64,000 bases of DNA from Fibrobacter succinogenes. Lineage in GTDB: Bacteria; Fibrobacterota; Fibrobacteria; Fibrobacterales; Fibrobacteraceae. Position 1 is the stretch's first letter; every line of letters begins with the position of its first letter. Of the stretch, positions 23,798 to 33,026 are shown piece by piece. A program made the position numbers and the translations under genes. Where the stretch lies: contig CACZAD010000014.1 of the NCBI GenBank assembly GCA_902779055.1, forward strand, positions 1 through 64,000. Reading direction: 5' to 3'. The notes beneath the pieces are model-generated. The model worked only from the letters and a program-made list of their open reading frames with translations. It was not told where the DNA came from and searched no databases.

Positions 23798-24988
23798 ATG
23801 AATAAAAGAATTTTATCATGCGTTTTATTGTCTGCGGGTGTTGCTTTTGCTGAGGCTCAGCCTAAACTGGACCTTTCTGGGATGGTGATGGTCCACGCTT
23901 ATGCCGATTGGAATACGGATGAGCCTAAGGTTACGCACCGTTTTGAATCTATGCTTGATTTAGATTTTGACTTTCACTACAATGAACGTTGGTCTGCATG
24001 GCTTGAAATCGAAGCGATGGGAATGGCGATGAACGGGATGGATGGTATGGAAAACATGGAGGGGATGGACATGGGCGATGGCTCGACCATGGATCCGGTC
24101 AGCCCTGCAGTTGTTTTTAACGGGGCGTACATTCAGTACACTCGCTCGGAACGAACTTTCTTTCGCATCGGTGACTTGAAATTTTTTGAAGGTATTTTCC
24201 AGAACTATTATGATTTTGGAGACCCTCGCGATGATGCGGCGGGCATATCGCAAAAGACGATTCGCGGGCTAGAATTCCAATGGAGTGGCTTGCAACTCGA
24301 TGTCGGTTTTGGAACTGCTAGTAATGACCAAAGTTGCTATTACCATTTTATGTTTGGCGAGTACATGGGGATGGATTGTAAGGATGGGTATACGTATGAA
24401 ATCCATGCGGCTTATAGCTTTGAATTTAATGATCAAGTGATTCGCCCGTATTTCGATTACAAGAGCTACCAGCGTAAAGACTACAATGAACTTTATGCAG
24501 GCTTGGATGTATCGCTATCTTTGGGAAACTTTGCTTTCCACGGGGTGTACGGATTTCATTCGGTATTCCTCGCAAGTGACGATGCTGTCTCGAACCACGT
24601 CTTGCTTGCAGAACCGTCGTTTGAAATTTCGAGATTGTGCATAGTGGGCTCTTTGTTCTATGCGTTCATCGATGACCCTGTTCGTACAAGTCTAGAAATT
24701 ACCTCGCGTCCGGAATACTTTTTTGCTTTCATTGAACCGAGTGTTGCCGTGAATGAGTTCTGGACTATCGGGCTTCCGCTGGAATTGCATACAAATACAT
24801 TAGATAAAAAGGACGACTTAGGCTCTGTACGCGTGGGTGGGCGATTCTACTTCAATGTGCCTGATTTCAAAATTGATATAATCTCGATGTTGCTTGTCGA
24901 TATCCCGTATGGCGATGATTGGCCGTCCGAAGGGAATAAGAATGATCCTTCCTTTATTTTTGGTGTAGAAGCGATGTTTGACTTCTAG
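23798..24988 (+). CDS. Met-rich outer-membrane beta-barrel protein
   Basis: 396 residues with a signal peptide (1-20, cleaved near FAEAQ) and alternating beta-strand patterns throughout, ending in phenylalanine (MFDF) as outer-membrane barrels do. Residues 74-98 hold nine methionines in an acidic, glycine-rich loop. Such Met clusters are known in copper- or silver-handling proteins, but that role is inferred here. The upstream lipoprotein is His-rich, and the next gene encodes a small exported Cys-Cys protein. No Shine-Dalgarno is visible; the start follows a hairpin and T run. Confidence 0.7.
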   Translation: MNKRILSCVLLSAGVAFAEAQPKLDLSGMVMVHAYADWNTDEPKVTHRFESMLDLDFDFHYNERWSAWLEIEAMGMAMNGMDGMENMEGMDMGDGSTMDPVSPAVVFNGAYIQYTRSERTFFRIGDLKFFEGIFQNYYDFGDPRDDAAGISQKTIRGLEFQWSGLQLDVGFGTASNDQSCYYHFMFGEYMGMDCKDGYTYEIHAAYSFEFNDQVIRPYFDYKSYQRKDYNELYAGLDVSLSLGNFAFHGVYGFHSVFLASDDAVSNHVLLAEPSFEISRLCIVGSLFYAFIDDPVRTSLEITSRPEYFFAFIEPSVAVNEFWTIGLPLELHTNTLDKKDDLGSVRVGGRFYFNVPDFKIDIISMLLVDIPYGDDWPSEGNKNDPSFIFGVEAMFDF

Positions 24989-24996
24989 GAGCTCAT

Positions 24997-25341
24997 ATGA
25001 AAAAGATTGTATTACTTTGTATTTTGCTGAGTTCCCTTGCGATGGCTCGTTTTGATTGCTGTGCTCGCAAACGCGCAACTGTCAAAAAAGAGGAAACGTC
25101 ATTGACGTTTTCGGTGGGTGTAGTTCGCGCAGAAGATGAGTCCCTGCTGAAGAAGGCTTCATCTTCGCTAGCCAAGGAATCTATCACGTTACAGATAAAA
25201 AAGTGGGATACTCAGGAGCATGCCAACGAGGCGCTTGCCAAAGGCTTTGTCGATGGCTTGTATATCGATAGCCTTTGGTTTAACTCGGATTCAGATAAGA
25301 AAGAAGTTCTCTTGAGGCTGAAAAAAGAAATAGGAAAGTAA
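24997..25341 (+). CDS. Small exported protein, unknown
   Basis: 114 residues with a signal peptide (1-17, LLCILLSSLAMA) followed by RFDCCARKR, a vicinal cysteine pair, and then a soluble Lys/Glu-rich domain. AGGAGC lies before the ATG, eight bases after the previous stop, so it is co-transcribed with the outer-membrane protein. VKKEETSLTFSVGVVRAEDE and the later helical part match nothing I know. It may act in the periplasm with its neighbours. Confidence 0.6.
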   Translation: MKKIVLLCILLSSLAMARFDCCARKRATVKKEETSLTFSVGVVRAEDESLLKKASSSLAKESITLQIKKWDTQEHANEALAKGFVDGLYIDSLWFNSDSDKKEVLLRLKKEIGK

Positions 25342-25387
25342 AATCGGCTGTCGCGCGGTCTTTGATTTTTTCTATCTTTGCCAAGCT

Positions 25388-26803
25388 ATGGTTGATGCTA
25401 TTTTAAATAGGTTCTATAAACCTTCGAAATTCAAGAAGAACGGGGACGTGAAGGATGTGCTCGTGGTGGCACTCCCGATGCTTCTGTCGATGTCGTTTGA
25501 CACGTTCATGACGTTCATCGATCGCTTGTTCCTCTCGAAGCTTGGCCCTGCCGAAATGAATGCGGCGCTTGGGGCGGGGGCGGTGCAGCTTGCGCTCACG
25601 ATGTTTTTTACGGGAGCGATTAGCTATACGACGGCAATGGTGGCGCAACGCCTGGGTGGCAAGAAACGCTGGGATTGTGCCCGCGTGTTCATGCAGTCGG
25701 TGTACTTGTCGCTGATTTCTGTGCCGCTTTTGTACCTCACGATTCCACTGGGGCATTTTGCGTTTGGACTGGAACATTTGCCGGCCGACCAGCTTGAATA
25801 CCAGAAGACGTATTTCAATATTTTGATGTTTGGCGGTATCATCAACTTGGTGCGCAATGCTGCGCCGTGTTTCTTTAGCGGTATCGGTGAAACGAAAATT
25901 GTGATGAAGGCCGCTTTTGTCGGGATGCTCGTGAATGTGGCCTGTAACTTTGTGCTGATTTACGGCTACGGTCCGATTCCTGCGATGGGCGTTGCGGGCG
26001 CTGCTTATGGCACGCTTATTGGCAATGTGGTTTCTACGGTGATTCTGTTTGCGAAGTTCTTTAGCAATAGTTGCCATCGTCGGTTCCGCACGCGTTTTGC
26101 GTTCGCGTTTAGCTGGCCTTTGACCCGTGAACTTTTGCAAAAAGGAATCCCGTCTGGCGTCGAGATGTTCTTGAACATGGCGGCGTTCCAGTCGTTGATT
26201 TTGATGTTCCATGCGCTAGGGCCTGAGGCGGCGACCGCATCTTCGATCATGTTTAACTGGGACTTGGTGGCGTATGTGCCGCTGATGGGGCTGGAGGTCG
26301 CGTCGACGAGTTTGGTGGGGCGCTATGTGGGCGCCAAGAATGCCGCTGCGGCAACGCGTTCGACTTATTCTGGGCTTAAGCTCGGCTGGGGCTATTCCCT
26401 GGTAATGGGGATTTTCTTCATCTTCTTGCCGGGAGTGCTGACGGACATTTTCAAGCCGGATGTTGCCGAGGCAACGGAAAGTGCGCTTGCGATTTTTAAT
26501 GCGGCTCGCCCGATGAGCATGTTCATGTTGCGGATTGCGACGTTCTACATTTTTGTTGAAGTCTTGCTCGTGATTTATGCGGGTGCGCTTCGCGGTGCGG
26601 GCGATACGGTTTGGGTGATGTTCGCTTGCGGTATCATGAACTGGTTCGTGGCGATTGCCTTGTACATCGTGGCTTACGTCTTCCATCTGCCGGCCCATTA
26701 CGCCTGGATTGTCGTGGTTACCGTTTATGGCACGGCTCCGCTGATTTTCTGGCGTCGCTGGAAGAGCGGAAAATGGCGCAGACACGTGATGAACGCTAAG
26801 TAA
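25388..26803 (+). CDS. MATE-family efflux transporter
   Basis: 471 residues with about 12 membrane segments. Family features are the N-terminal DVLVVALPMLLSMSFDTFMTFIDRLFLSKLG, MVAQRLGGKKRWD, and repeated motifs in the second half (GLEVASTSLVGRYVGAKN, GALRGAGDTVWVM). MATE carriers exchange drugs or metabolites for sodium or protons across the inner membrane; the substrate is unknown. TATCTT ten bases before the ATG may be its promoter, separate from the preceding module. Confidence 0.92.
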   Translation: MVDAILNRFYKPSKFKKNGDVKDVLVVALPMLLSMSFDTFMTFIDRLFLSKLGPAEMNAALGAGAVQLALTMFFTGAISYTTAMVAQRLGGKKRWDCARVFMQSVYLSLISVPLLYLTIPLGHFAFGLEHLPADQLEYQKTYFNILMFGGIINLVRNAAPCFFSGIGETKIVMKAAFVGMLVNVACNFVLIYGYGPIPAMGVAGAAYGTLIGNVVSTVILFAKFFSNSCHRRFRTRFAFAFSWPLTRELLQKGIPSGVEMFLNMAAFQSLILMFHALGPEAATASSIMFNWDLVAYVPLMGLEVASTSLVGRYVGAKNAAAATRSTYSGLKLGWGYSLVMGIFFIFLPGVLTDIFKPDVAEATESALAIFNAARPMSMFMLRIATFYIFVEVLLVIYAGALRGAGDTVWVMFACGIMNWFVAIALYIVAYVFHLPAHYAWIVVVTVYGTAPLIFWRRWKSGKWRRHVMNAK

Positions 26804-26950
26804 AGCTCAAAAATCGTAGATTCGGGGCTTTTTTACAACTTTTAACTAGGCTTATCGAAGTGCTGTAGGTATATTTATAAGACCTGCGGCATTTTTGTTT
26901 TTGGTGTGGGCTATTTTTGCAGAGGTCGTGGGTGAGGATTGGATTTGGAT

Positions 26951-28351
26951 ATGAAGAAAAATCACGTCATTGCGGGCTTCGTTGCGCTCTCATCTATCGC
27001 TTTTGCTGCCCCGCCGTCTAACTTTAGCGGCTGGGATCTCGTTTTTGAAGATAACTTTGACGGCACTTCGCTTGACACGAAAAAGTGGAACTCGACGTAC
27101 AACTGGGGCCCGACGCATAACCATCGCGCCTACTGCGCCAAAGAAAACGTGATTGTATCCGATGGTACACTCAAACTCAAGGGCGAAAAGAAGACGCATC
27201 CTGATGCCAAAGGACGAAAGGCCAAATTCAACAACAAGGAAATCCCGGTCGATTACACTTCGGGTGCGATTGACACAAAGGGAAAATTTGAAGTCAAGTA
27301 CGGCTATATCGAAGGCCGTTTCAAGGTTCCATGGCAAAAGGGAACTTGGCCCGCGTTCTGGACGTTGCAGGATGGCTGGCCTCCAGAAATTGACATTTTG
27401 GAAATCCCTGCATCGCGCAAGCAGCACCATTACTATTTGCATTACACCGACCCGAGCTGGTACAACAGTCATGGCTCGGCGTGGGATCACGAAGCCTCAT
27501 TTGGTGGACATAAAGATGACAATGTGGACCGCTCGGCAGACTTTCACACGTATGCTGTGGAATGGGACGAGTCTACGCTCAGCTTCTATTTTGACGACAA
27601 AAAGTTTGCAAGTTACAACCGCCCGACTGAAATCAAACAGCTTTCGGCGCAGTACATTATCGTGAATTTGGCAATTGGCGGCTGGGCGGGCGATGATATT
27701 GAAATCACGTCGGACAAGCCTGCGTATTTCGAAGCGGACTGGGTGCGTGTATGGCAGGCGAAACCAGCAAAGCCCGATACCGTGCGCATTATGTCGATGA
27801 ATTTTGGTACATGCATGACGCGAACTGCCGAGGACAAGCTTGCACTTGGCGATTGCAGCGGCGATAATGCGATTGCGACGATAACTCCGCTTTCTTCGAC
27901 GACTTACCGCATCAATTTTGGCGATATCTCGCTAGATACGCCGAATGAGTCAACTGATGCGGGTGTGACGATGGGCCTTTACAAGTGGAACGGCGGCGGG
28001 CATCAAAAGGTGGTTATGGAAAAGCAATCCGGCTACGAGGGCTCCGTGGTGCGCATGAAAATGCAACACAGCAATATGTATCTGCGTGCAACGACGGATG
28101 GCGAACGCGTGGTGCAAAGCTGGGCTGATGACTGGGAATGGAACCAAATGTGGCGCTTGCTCAAGTCAGGTGATGAAATCCCGACGAAGGACCCGTCTGT
28201 TGGTATCCACGGAAACGCACGGACGCCCACTCCTGTTTACGGAAGCAAGGTTTTCCGCAAGAACGGGATGCTGTATGTCCAGTTTGGCGACGAAAACGAC
28301 TCTAAACATACGATTCGAACATACGATTTTAATGGACGTTTGTTAAAATAA
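26951..28351 (+). CDS. Secreted GH16 beta-glucanase
   Basis: 466 residues with a signal peptide (1-19). The GH16 jelly-roll domain is about 26-270; the catalytic motif EIDILE gives nucleophile E146, D148 and acid/base E151. It probably hydrolyses beta-1,3- or mixed-linkage glucans outside the cell. Residues about 280-400 (RIMSMNFGTCMTRT, LGDCSG, MYLRATTDGERVVQSW) look like a ricin-type beta-trefoil carbohydrate-binding domain. The end (HTIRTYDFNGRLLK) resembles Fibrobacter C-terminal sorting or anchoring tails. A TATATTTAT box lies about 80 bases upstream. Confidence 0.92.
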   Translation: MKKNHVIAGFVALSSIAFAAPPSNFSGWDLVFEDNFDGTSLDTKKWNSTYNWGPTHNHRAYCAKENVIVSDGTLKLKGEKKTHPDAKGRKAKFNNKEIPVDYTSGAIDTKGKFEVKYGYIEGRFKVPWQKGTWPAFWTLQDGWPPEIDILEIPASRKQHHYYLHYTDPSWYNSHGSAWDHEASFGGHKDDNVDRSADFHTYAVEWDESTLSFYFDDKKFASYNRPTEIKQLSAQYIIVNLAIGGWAGDDIEITSDKPAYFEADWVRVWQAKPAKPDTVRIMSMNFGTCMTRTAEDKLALGDCSGDNAIATITPLSSTTYRINFGDISLDTPNESTDAGVTMGLYKWNGGGHQKVVMEKQSGYEGSVVRMKMQHSNMYLRATTDGERVVQSWADDWEWNQMWRLLKSGDEIPTKDPSVGIHGNARTPTPVYGSKVFRKNGMLYVQFGDENDSKHTIRTYDFNGRLLK

Positions 28352-28366
28352 TGTTATATTAAAAGT

Positions 28367-29242
28367 ATGATGCGTTTTGTTTGTTTATTAGTTGTCCTTT
28401 TGTTGACTTCCTGTACGATTGTCCAGGATCCGGAAAAAGAAAAAATATACGATATCCGTTCGCTTTCGACGAGGCTCACGCCGGCTCCTGAATTTCGTGG
28501 GGCGGGTATGTTCGTCGATGGCCAGTCTACCATATTGGAGGGAAATTTGGCTTTTCGCAAGGAGCTGAATTCTTCGACCGTAAAAGATAAAAGTACAAAG
28601 GATTTAAAGGATAACTATAATCAAAGGTTCGATTTGGGGAACCCTCCTGTTGAAGGGTCTATCAGCTTGTTGGCAAAAAGCCAGTCGATTTTGTTTAAGT
28701 TTACGGCTGGCGTAGACGAAAACTTTTTCTTGGGGCTCTCCTTGGGTGCCAATACGAAGTATTTTGAAACTGGATTGTTTGTGTTTGACAGAATGGGGAG
28801 CAGAACCTATAACTTTGACGGAATCATGAATGAACGGACCACGTATTATGCTGGAGAGGATGGTTCTGGTTTGTCTTTTTGTTTTTGGGATAAATCCCTG
28901 TGTCAGATTGATTCTGTAGTGGAAAGGACTTATTCAGACCAATATGAAGAATACCTTGTGACGCATCAGCTTGGTGCTGGATTTTTCCTTTCGTTCTTTT
29001 TGAAGGATCTGGTGCTGGAGTATAGCGGCAGTTTCTATTCTTCAGCGATAACGGAAGATCCTGATATTGAAGGGCTTGATTTTGAAGATCGTGCTCCTGT
29101 TGTTACGACACAGCGCTTTTCCATTGGGTACAACATCACTCCGAATGTCTCAGCCCGCAGTGGTGCCATCTACACGTCAGGCAGTTTTGAAGGCTCGTAT
29201 TGGGCTTTCTTTGCGGGAATGTCGTTTAGACTGTTCTTGTGA
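28367..29242 (+). CDS. Lipoprotein with beta-barrel-like body
   Basis: 291 residues. The lipobox LLTSC gives lipidated C16. The body has many beta-type alternating stretches and ends in FFAGMSFRLFL, similar to outer-membrane barrel ends, with two cysteines near 180. No family is recognised. It starts 16 bases after the GH16 stop, but TATATT six bases before its own ATG suggests an independent leaderless promoter. Confidence 0.65.
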   Translation: MMRFVCLLVVLLLTSCTIVQDPEKEKIYDIRSLSTRLTPAPEFRGAGMFVDGQSTILEGNLAFRKELNSSTVKDKSTKDLKDNYNQRFDLGNPPVEGSISLLAKSQSILFKFTAGVDENFFLGLSLGANTKYFETGLFVFDRMGSRTYNFDGIMNERTTYYAGEDGSGLSFCFWDKSLCQIDSVVERTYSDQYEEYLVTHQLGAGFFLSFFLKDLVLEYSGSFYSSAITEDPDIEGLDFEDRAPVVTTQRFSIGYNITPNVSARSGAIYTSGSFEGSYWAFFAGMSFRLFL

Positions 29243-29254
29243 TGTTTACAGGAC

Positions 29255-29494
29255 TTAGCCGAGTTCGACTTCTTCAAAGCGGAATTTCTGTTTGACATCC
29301 GGGTATTTCTCGTGATCGACTTCGCTTAGGAACATCGATTTTTCACGAAGCCAGACTGTTTTGTCGCCGTAAAGGGCGCGGTAGATGACGTATTCGTCTT
29401 CGCTTTCGGAATGCTTGGCGGTGCCTTCAACGATGTAGTAGCGGTTTTTGAAGTGCCTGTATATGCCGTGAATCTTGAGTTCTCTTTGTTCCAT
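29255..29494 (-). CDS. DUF1653-family protein
   Basis: 79 residues. [43 protein letters not shown] is the DUF1653 signature (GxYRHxKG.YY..., H(S/T)E, YRALYG). It is a small cytoplasmic beta-barrel family of unknown role. The size fits a full family member. It is convergent with the lipoprotein gene 12 bases away. Confidence 0.85.
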   Translation of the reverse strand: MEQRELKIHGIYRHFKNRYYIVEGTAKHSESEDEYVIYRALYGDKTVWLREKSMFLSEVDHEKYPDVKQKFRFEEVELG

Positions 29495-29703
29495 AAAATT
29501 TTTTTTCCTGAACTTTTTTGGCTAGTGATTTACAATTTCTTGTAGTTTGTTACAATTCGTGAAAGTCTCTTTTACGCCACGCGTAATTTTTTGAAATGCA
29601 AAAAAATATTTGTTTTGTAATTTACCTTATTTAGTGCGAATTCGCAAGAGCTTTTGTTATATTGCCTTGTGTAAGCCTCAAGAAATGGCTTCGGGAGTAA
29701 TAA

Positions 29704-30690
29704 ATGATTTCTTTGAACGACTACCTGTTTTCTGGAAATACGGTGCTGAAAATTTTGCATCAATACTCGAATGACCTCAGAAACAGTGCCAAGGAATCGA
29801 AAAATAGCGTTGACCTTGCACATTCAAATTTTCTGATTCAGATTATTGAATTGCTGGAACACAACGACTTCTTGACCTCGCAGTCCCAAAGAATCAAGGA
29901 ATTCTACAAGTACATGACAAGGGAATATCCCTTCCTTGCCTTTACGTTCAAGGGACGCATCAAGTCCTTGATTCGTGCCGAAGAAAAATTCAATGGATAC
30001 ATTCTTGAATTTATCTACAACTATTATCAAAAAAATGGAGTGTTTCCGTCCGAAGCTGAAATCAAAAGTAAGCTGAACTTTCGCGATTTGATTGCCTATC
30101 GCATCGTGATTTCTATGCCCGCTTGCCACATCAAGAAGGGCGAAGACCGCACTGAAGTCGAACGAAAATACCTCTACGAAATTGCGAATGTGATGCCGGA
30201 ATTTTTGGAAGAGCGCGGCTTTACTCCGGAAATCTCCCGGCACAAGGATGGTGGTCATTGCGATTTGCTAAAAGAGGCCGTTCAGCCGTATTACCATGAC
30301 TCCGTGGCAACTCCGCGAAGCTCTGGTTACCAATCTTTGCACATAACGATGTATGACAATCTTGCCCGTTGCTACACGGAAGTGCAACTTAGAACAAAGG
30401 ATATGGACGACTTTGCTGAAATCGGCGAGGCCAATCACTTCGGTTATGAAAAAACGCAAGAAACGCGACGCTCCAAGCACGACCAGATTCCGAGCGGCGA
30501 GTGCGTGTACTTTGACGATGCTTATGAGCGTCTGACGAAATTGCAGGAACTTGAACTTTCGAAGCTGGATGTGAACATGTTCAAGGCCATCAACAATCAA
30601 TTGATTAACGATGGTTGCGGACTTTTCAGAGGACGCCAAATTTTGCCGTTCGAACACCTGTCGAGATTCCAGAACGACTTGATTGATTAG
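29704..30690 (+). CDS. RelA/SpoT-domain (p)ppGpp synthetase-like protein
   Basis: 328 residues with a synthetase domain and no HD hydrolase, TGS or ACT domain. Visible motifs: FKGRIKSLIRAEEK (82-95), the RDLIAYRIV region (127-135) supplying the catalytic Asp, SSGYQSLHIT (206-215), EVQLRTKDMDDFAEIGEANHFG (226-247) with E226. It would transfer pyrophosphate from ATP to GDP or GTP as an alarmone synthetase. It is longer than typical small alarmone synthetases, with about 80 N-terminal helical residues of unknown role. TATATT near 29657 and GGGAG before the ATG are visible. No antitoxin gene is adjacent. Confidence 0.85.
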   Translation: MISLNDYLFSGNTVLKILHQYSNDLRNSAKESKNSVDLAHSNFLIQIIELLEHNDFLTSQSQRIKEFYKYMTREYPFLAFTFKGRIKSLIRAEEKFNGYILEFIYNYYQKNGVFPSEAEIKSKLNFRDLIAYRIVISMPACHIKKGEDRTEVERKYLYEIANVMPEFLEERGFTPEISRHKDGGHCDLLKEAVQPYYHDSVATPRSSGYQSLHITMYDNLARCYTEVQLRTKDMDDFAEIGEANHFGYEKTQETRRSKHDQIPSGECVYFDDAYERLTKLQELELSKLDVNMFKAINNQLINDGCGLFRGRQILPFEHLSRFQNDLID

Positions 30691-30736
30691 CGTTCTGGTA
30701 TGATAGGCTTTCGTTAGTTGTTGCTATAGATAAATT

Positions 30737-32671
30737 CTACTTCACTGTTATTTTTTGCATTTGCGTTCCGCTTGCAGTTTCTATGCGCACAATGAAATTG
30801 CCTCTGCCGAGTACTTCGCTTGCAATGCGGATGTTTCCGCGGGCGATGGCGTGCATTCGCAGTACGCTTTGCCCGAGACTGTTGAACACGTTTATACGGC
30901 GCACTTTCCCTGAACCGTTGTCGATAAACCAGTTGCCGTTTTCATGGTGCAGCAGGTTCCCTGTGAGTGCGCTTCTCGTGGGGGCTATGGCGTCGATTTG
31001 TTTTGGCGTAGTCGTAGTGAGTAGCACCGCGGTGATGGATTTTGCAGGGAGCGTCATCTTGAATCTGTTTATGCTGTAGCCCGTCGCAGGGGTTGTTTCG
31101 CCTTGCGTTTTTGCTTCTACTGCATTTTCTTTCAAGGCGTTGCTTGTGTGCGAAACGAATGTCTCGCCCTTGAGATTCTGCAAGGTGAGCGTTTTAACCG
31201 TTCCGTCGGAGGCAAAGTTCGCAAGATTGAGGTCTATATCTTGTGCGTCTTTTTCGGCTCGGTTTACAAAAATCACTGTGAGCGAATCGCCCTTGTTGCT
31301 GATGGAACTGTAGGCGGACACCAGCGAGTCATTGCTGGAGGTGGACTGCACGCGGTTCGGATGGCCGTAGCGGCTGAACAGGTGCACCGTTTCGTACATA
31401 CCGTCGCCCCAGGTCCACGGGGTGAAAATCTCCACACCGTTATCTTGCATGGTGCCAAGGAATGACGCGTAAATGAGTGCTGTCACCATGGGGTCGTTGT
31501 CGATGATGCTTGTTTCGGTGATGCCGAGCGTAATGCCGTGATCCTTGCCGAAATATTTTTCGAGCCAGTCGTTGATACGCTTGAAGATGTATTCCTTTTG
31601 GTTGTCGTTGTCCCAGCCTCCGTTCACCATCTTGATCCCGTTTGCTCCGGGATAGTTATAGGTGGTGTCGAATAGAACTCGATGCCAGTTCACGCGCGAT
31701 TCGTAATCTTTTTCACTCGGATACCAGTGAATGTCGAAAACATCGAGAAGACGTGTGCCAGAGGACTTTTGCGCCTCGGCAACTTTCATGATGAAGTATT
31801 CTAGCCAGCAGTAATCGCGATCGGGGCCTTTGGGTCTATCCTGTTTGTTGTACGAGGACACGGAGCACCAGAACCATTCGTTTGCGACCACCGGGCCGGT
31901 GAGCTTGATGTCGCCCCAGGCGGCGCGGGCCTTCTTGGCGACATCGATGTAGCGTTCAACGAGAAAGTCTCCCGTGACAGGCAAATCCAGGTCGGAATGC
32001 GTGCCGCGCCAGATTTCCATTTCGTTGTCCATGCTCCAGTACTTGAAACGGCTCATGTCGAACTTAAGTTCGTCTTTCCAGTGCGGGATAATCGCGACGG
32101 TCGAGTCGGCTGGCCATTCCATATTGTAGAGCGATGGGTCGCCTGCCTTGATGAGTGTCTTGCCGTCTTCTGAAACTTCGCCGCCGCCCGCGAGGTCGAA
32201 TGTCTGCGACGGATAAGAGCCGTGTTCCTGATACCAGTTCCAGTCGGGGAAATTGTATTCGGTGCTGCTTGCTGCATAGCCTGTGAGCTGGAAGGCGTAC
32301 ATCGCGTCGACTCCCGGCATGTTGTCGAGTACCTTTTGTGCGGTAATCGCCCAATCGTGCGAATACACGTTGTTATACCAGTCGGGGTGAACTGTCATTT
32401 TATGACGCCAATTGTAGCGCGTGGCGTTGTTGCCGTTGTTCGCTCGCAACATGTGGATGCCTGCTTCGAGCATCTGGTTGATGAAGGCAGACTCTTCTTC
32501 GGTCACCTCAGTGTCGCCATCGCTGATTTTGTCGATGTTTCGCCCGTAAAGGTACGGCGAAATTTTCTTGATGCCCGCATTTGCATCAACGGTAATGTCG
32601 ATGGCCAATGTGGGGGAGATTGCAAATAGCGTGCCGAATGCAGCCACTGTGAAAAAATTTGAATATCCCAT
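30737..32671 (-). CDS. Secreted GH44 endoglucanase/xyloglucanase
   Basis: 644 residues with a signal peptide (1-23). The GH44 domain spans about 25-540. The acid/base is E217 in SMDNEMEIW and the nucleophile E386 in LGITETS; their spacing (169) is close to the 173 of Clostridium thermocellum Cel44A. It cleaves beta-1,4-glucans such as cellulose and xyloglucan outside the cell. The C-terminal 80 residues (RINVFNSLGQSVLRMH, ending GNFIVRIETASGTQMQKITVK-like) resemble a type IX secretion sorting domain. The start is the ATG at 32671 rather than the TTG six bases upstream. Confidence 0.92.
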   Translation of the reverse strand: MGYSNFFTVAAFGTLFAISPTLAIDITVDANAGIKKISPYLYGRNIDKISDGDTEVTEEESAFINQMLEAGIHMLRANNGNNATRYNWRHKMTVHPDWYNNVYSHDWAITAQKVLDNMPGVDAMYAFQLTGYAASSTEYNFPDWNWYQEHGSYPSQTFDLAGGGEVSEDGKTLIKAGDPSLYNMEWPADSTVAIIPHWKDELKFDMSRFKYWSMDNEMEIWRGTHSDLDLPVTGDFLVERYIDVAKKARAAWGDIKLTGPVVANEWFWCSVSSYNKQDRPKGPDRDYCWLEYFIMKVAEAQKSSGTRLLDVFDIHWYPSEKDYESRVNWHRVLFDTTYNYPGANGIKMVNGGWDNDNQKEYIFKRINDWLEKYFGKDHGITLGITETSIIDNDPMVTALIYASFLGTMQDNGVEIFTPWTWGDGMYETVHLFSRYGHPNRVQSTSSNDSLVSAYSSISNKGDSLTVIFVNRAEKDAQDIDLNLANFASDGTVKTLTLQNLKGETFVSHTSNALKENAVEAKTQGETTPATGYSINRFKMTLPAKSITAVLLTTTTPKQIDAIAPTRSALTGNLLHHENGNWFIDNGSGKVRRINVFNSLGQSVLRMHAIARGNIRIASEVLGRGNFIVRIETASGTQMQKITVK

Positions 32672-32862
32672 AAACAACGCCTTTTAAATGGTCCCTGCGG
32701 AACGGTTTTCTTGTAAATATATACTCAAAATATGGTTTGGCGAAAATTAAATAAACGCCTGTGGACATTTGTGACTACAGGCGCATTTTTAGGGATGGGC
32801 GTTTTTTTTACAGAGATTCCGCCTTTTTAGGACTTTTGCGCAATTCTTGCGCTGTGGGTTTG

Positions 32863-32906
32863 GGGTACCTATAAAAACGTGGTTTGGCGTGGATTTATAG
32901 GTACCC
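32863..32906. repeat. 13-bp perfect inverted repeat
   Basis: GGGTACCTATAAA (32863-32875) and TTTATAGGTACCC (32894-32906) with an 18-base spacer. It has no T run, so it is not an intrinsic terminator. It could be a regulator-binding palindrome or the remnant end of an element. Confidence 0.7.
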
Positions 32907-32941
32907 GGTTGTGAAAATTGCTGTTCAAAAGTTGCAAAAAC

Positions 32942-32976
32942 TTTAAAATAAAAAACTCCTCACGTTTGTGAGGAGT
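32942..32976 (-). terminator. Terminator of the DoxX-like gene
   Basis: On the minus strand, ACTCCTCAC, an AAAC loop and GTGAGGAGT are followed by TTTTTATTTT, about 50 bases after the stop codon. Confidence 0.85.
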
Positions 32977-33026
32977 CCTTGAAATTTTTTGCGTTTGAAT
33001 GTTGTTTTGACTTTTAATGAACTCGC

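Larger units (their letters stand above)
32672..33026. other. Intergenic region between the GH44 and DoxX genes
   Basis: No gene. It contains a perfect 13-bp inverted repeat (32863-32906) about 190 bases upstream of the GH44 start and the minus-strand terminator of the DoxX gene (32942-32976). A TATATA box near 32718-32723 on the minus strand may drive GH44. Confidence 0.6.
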
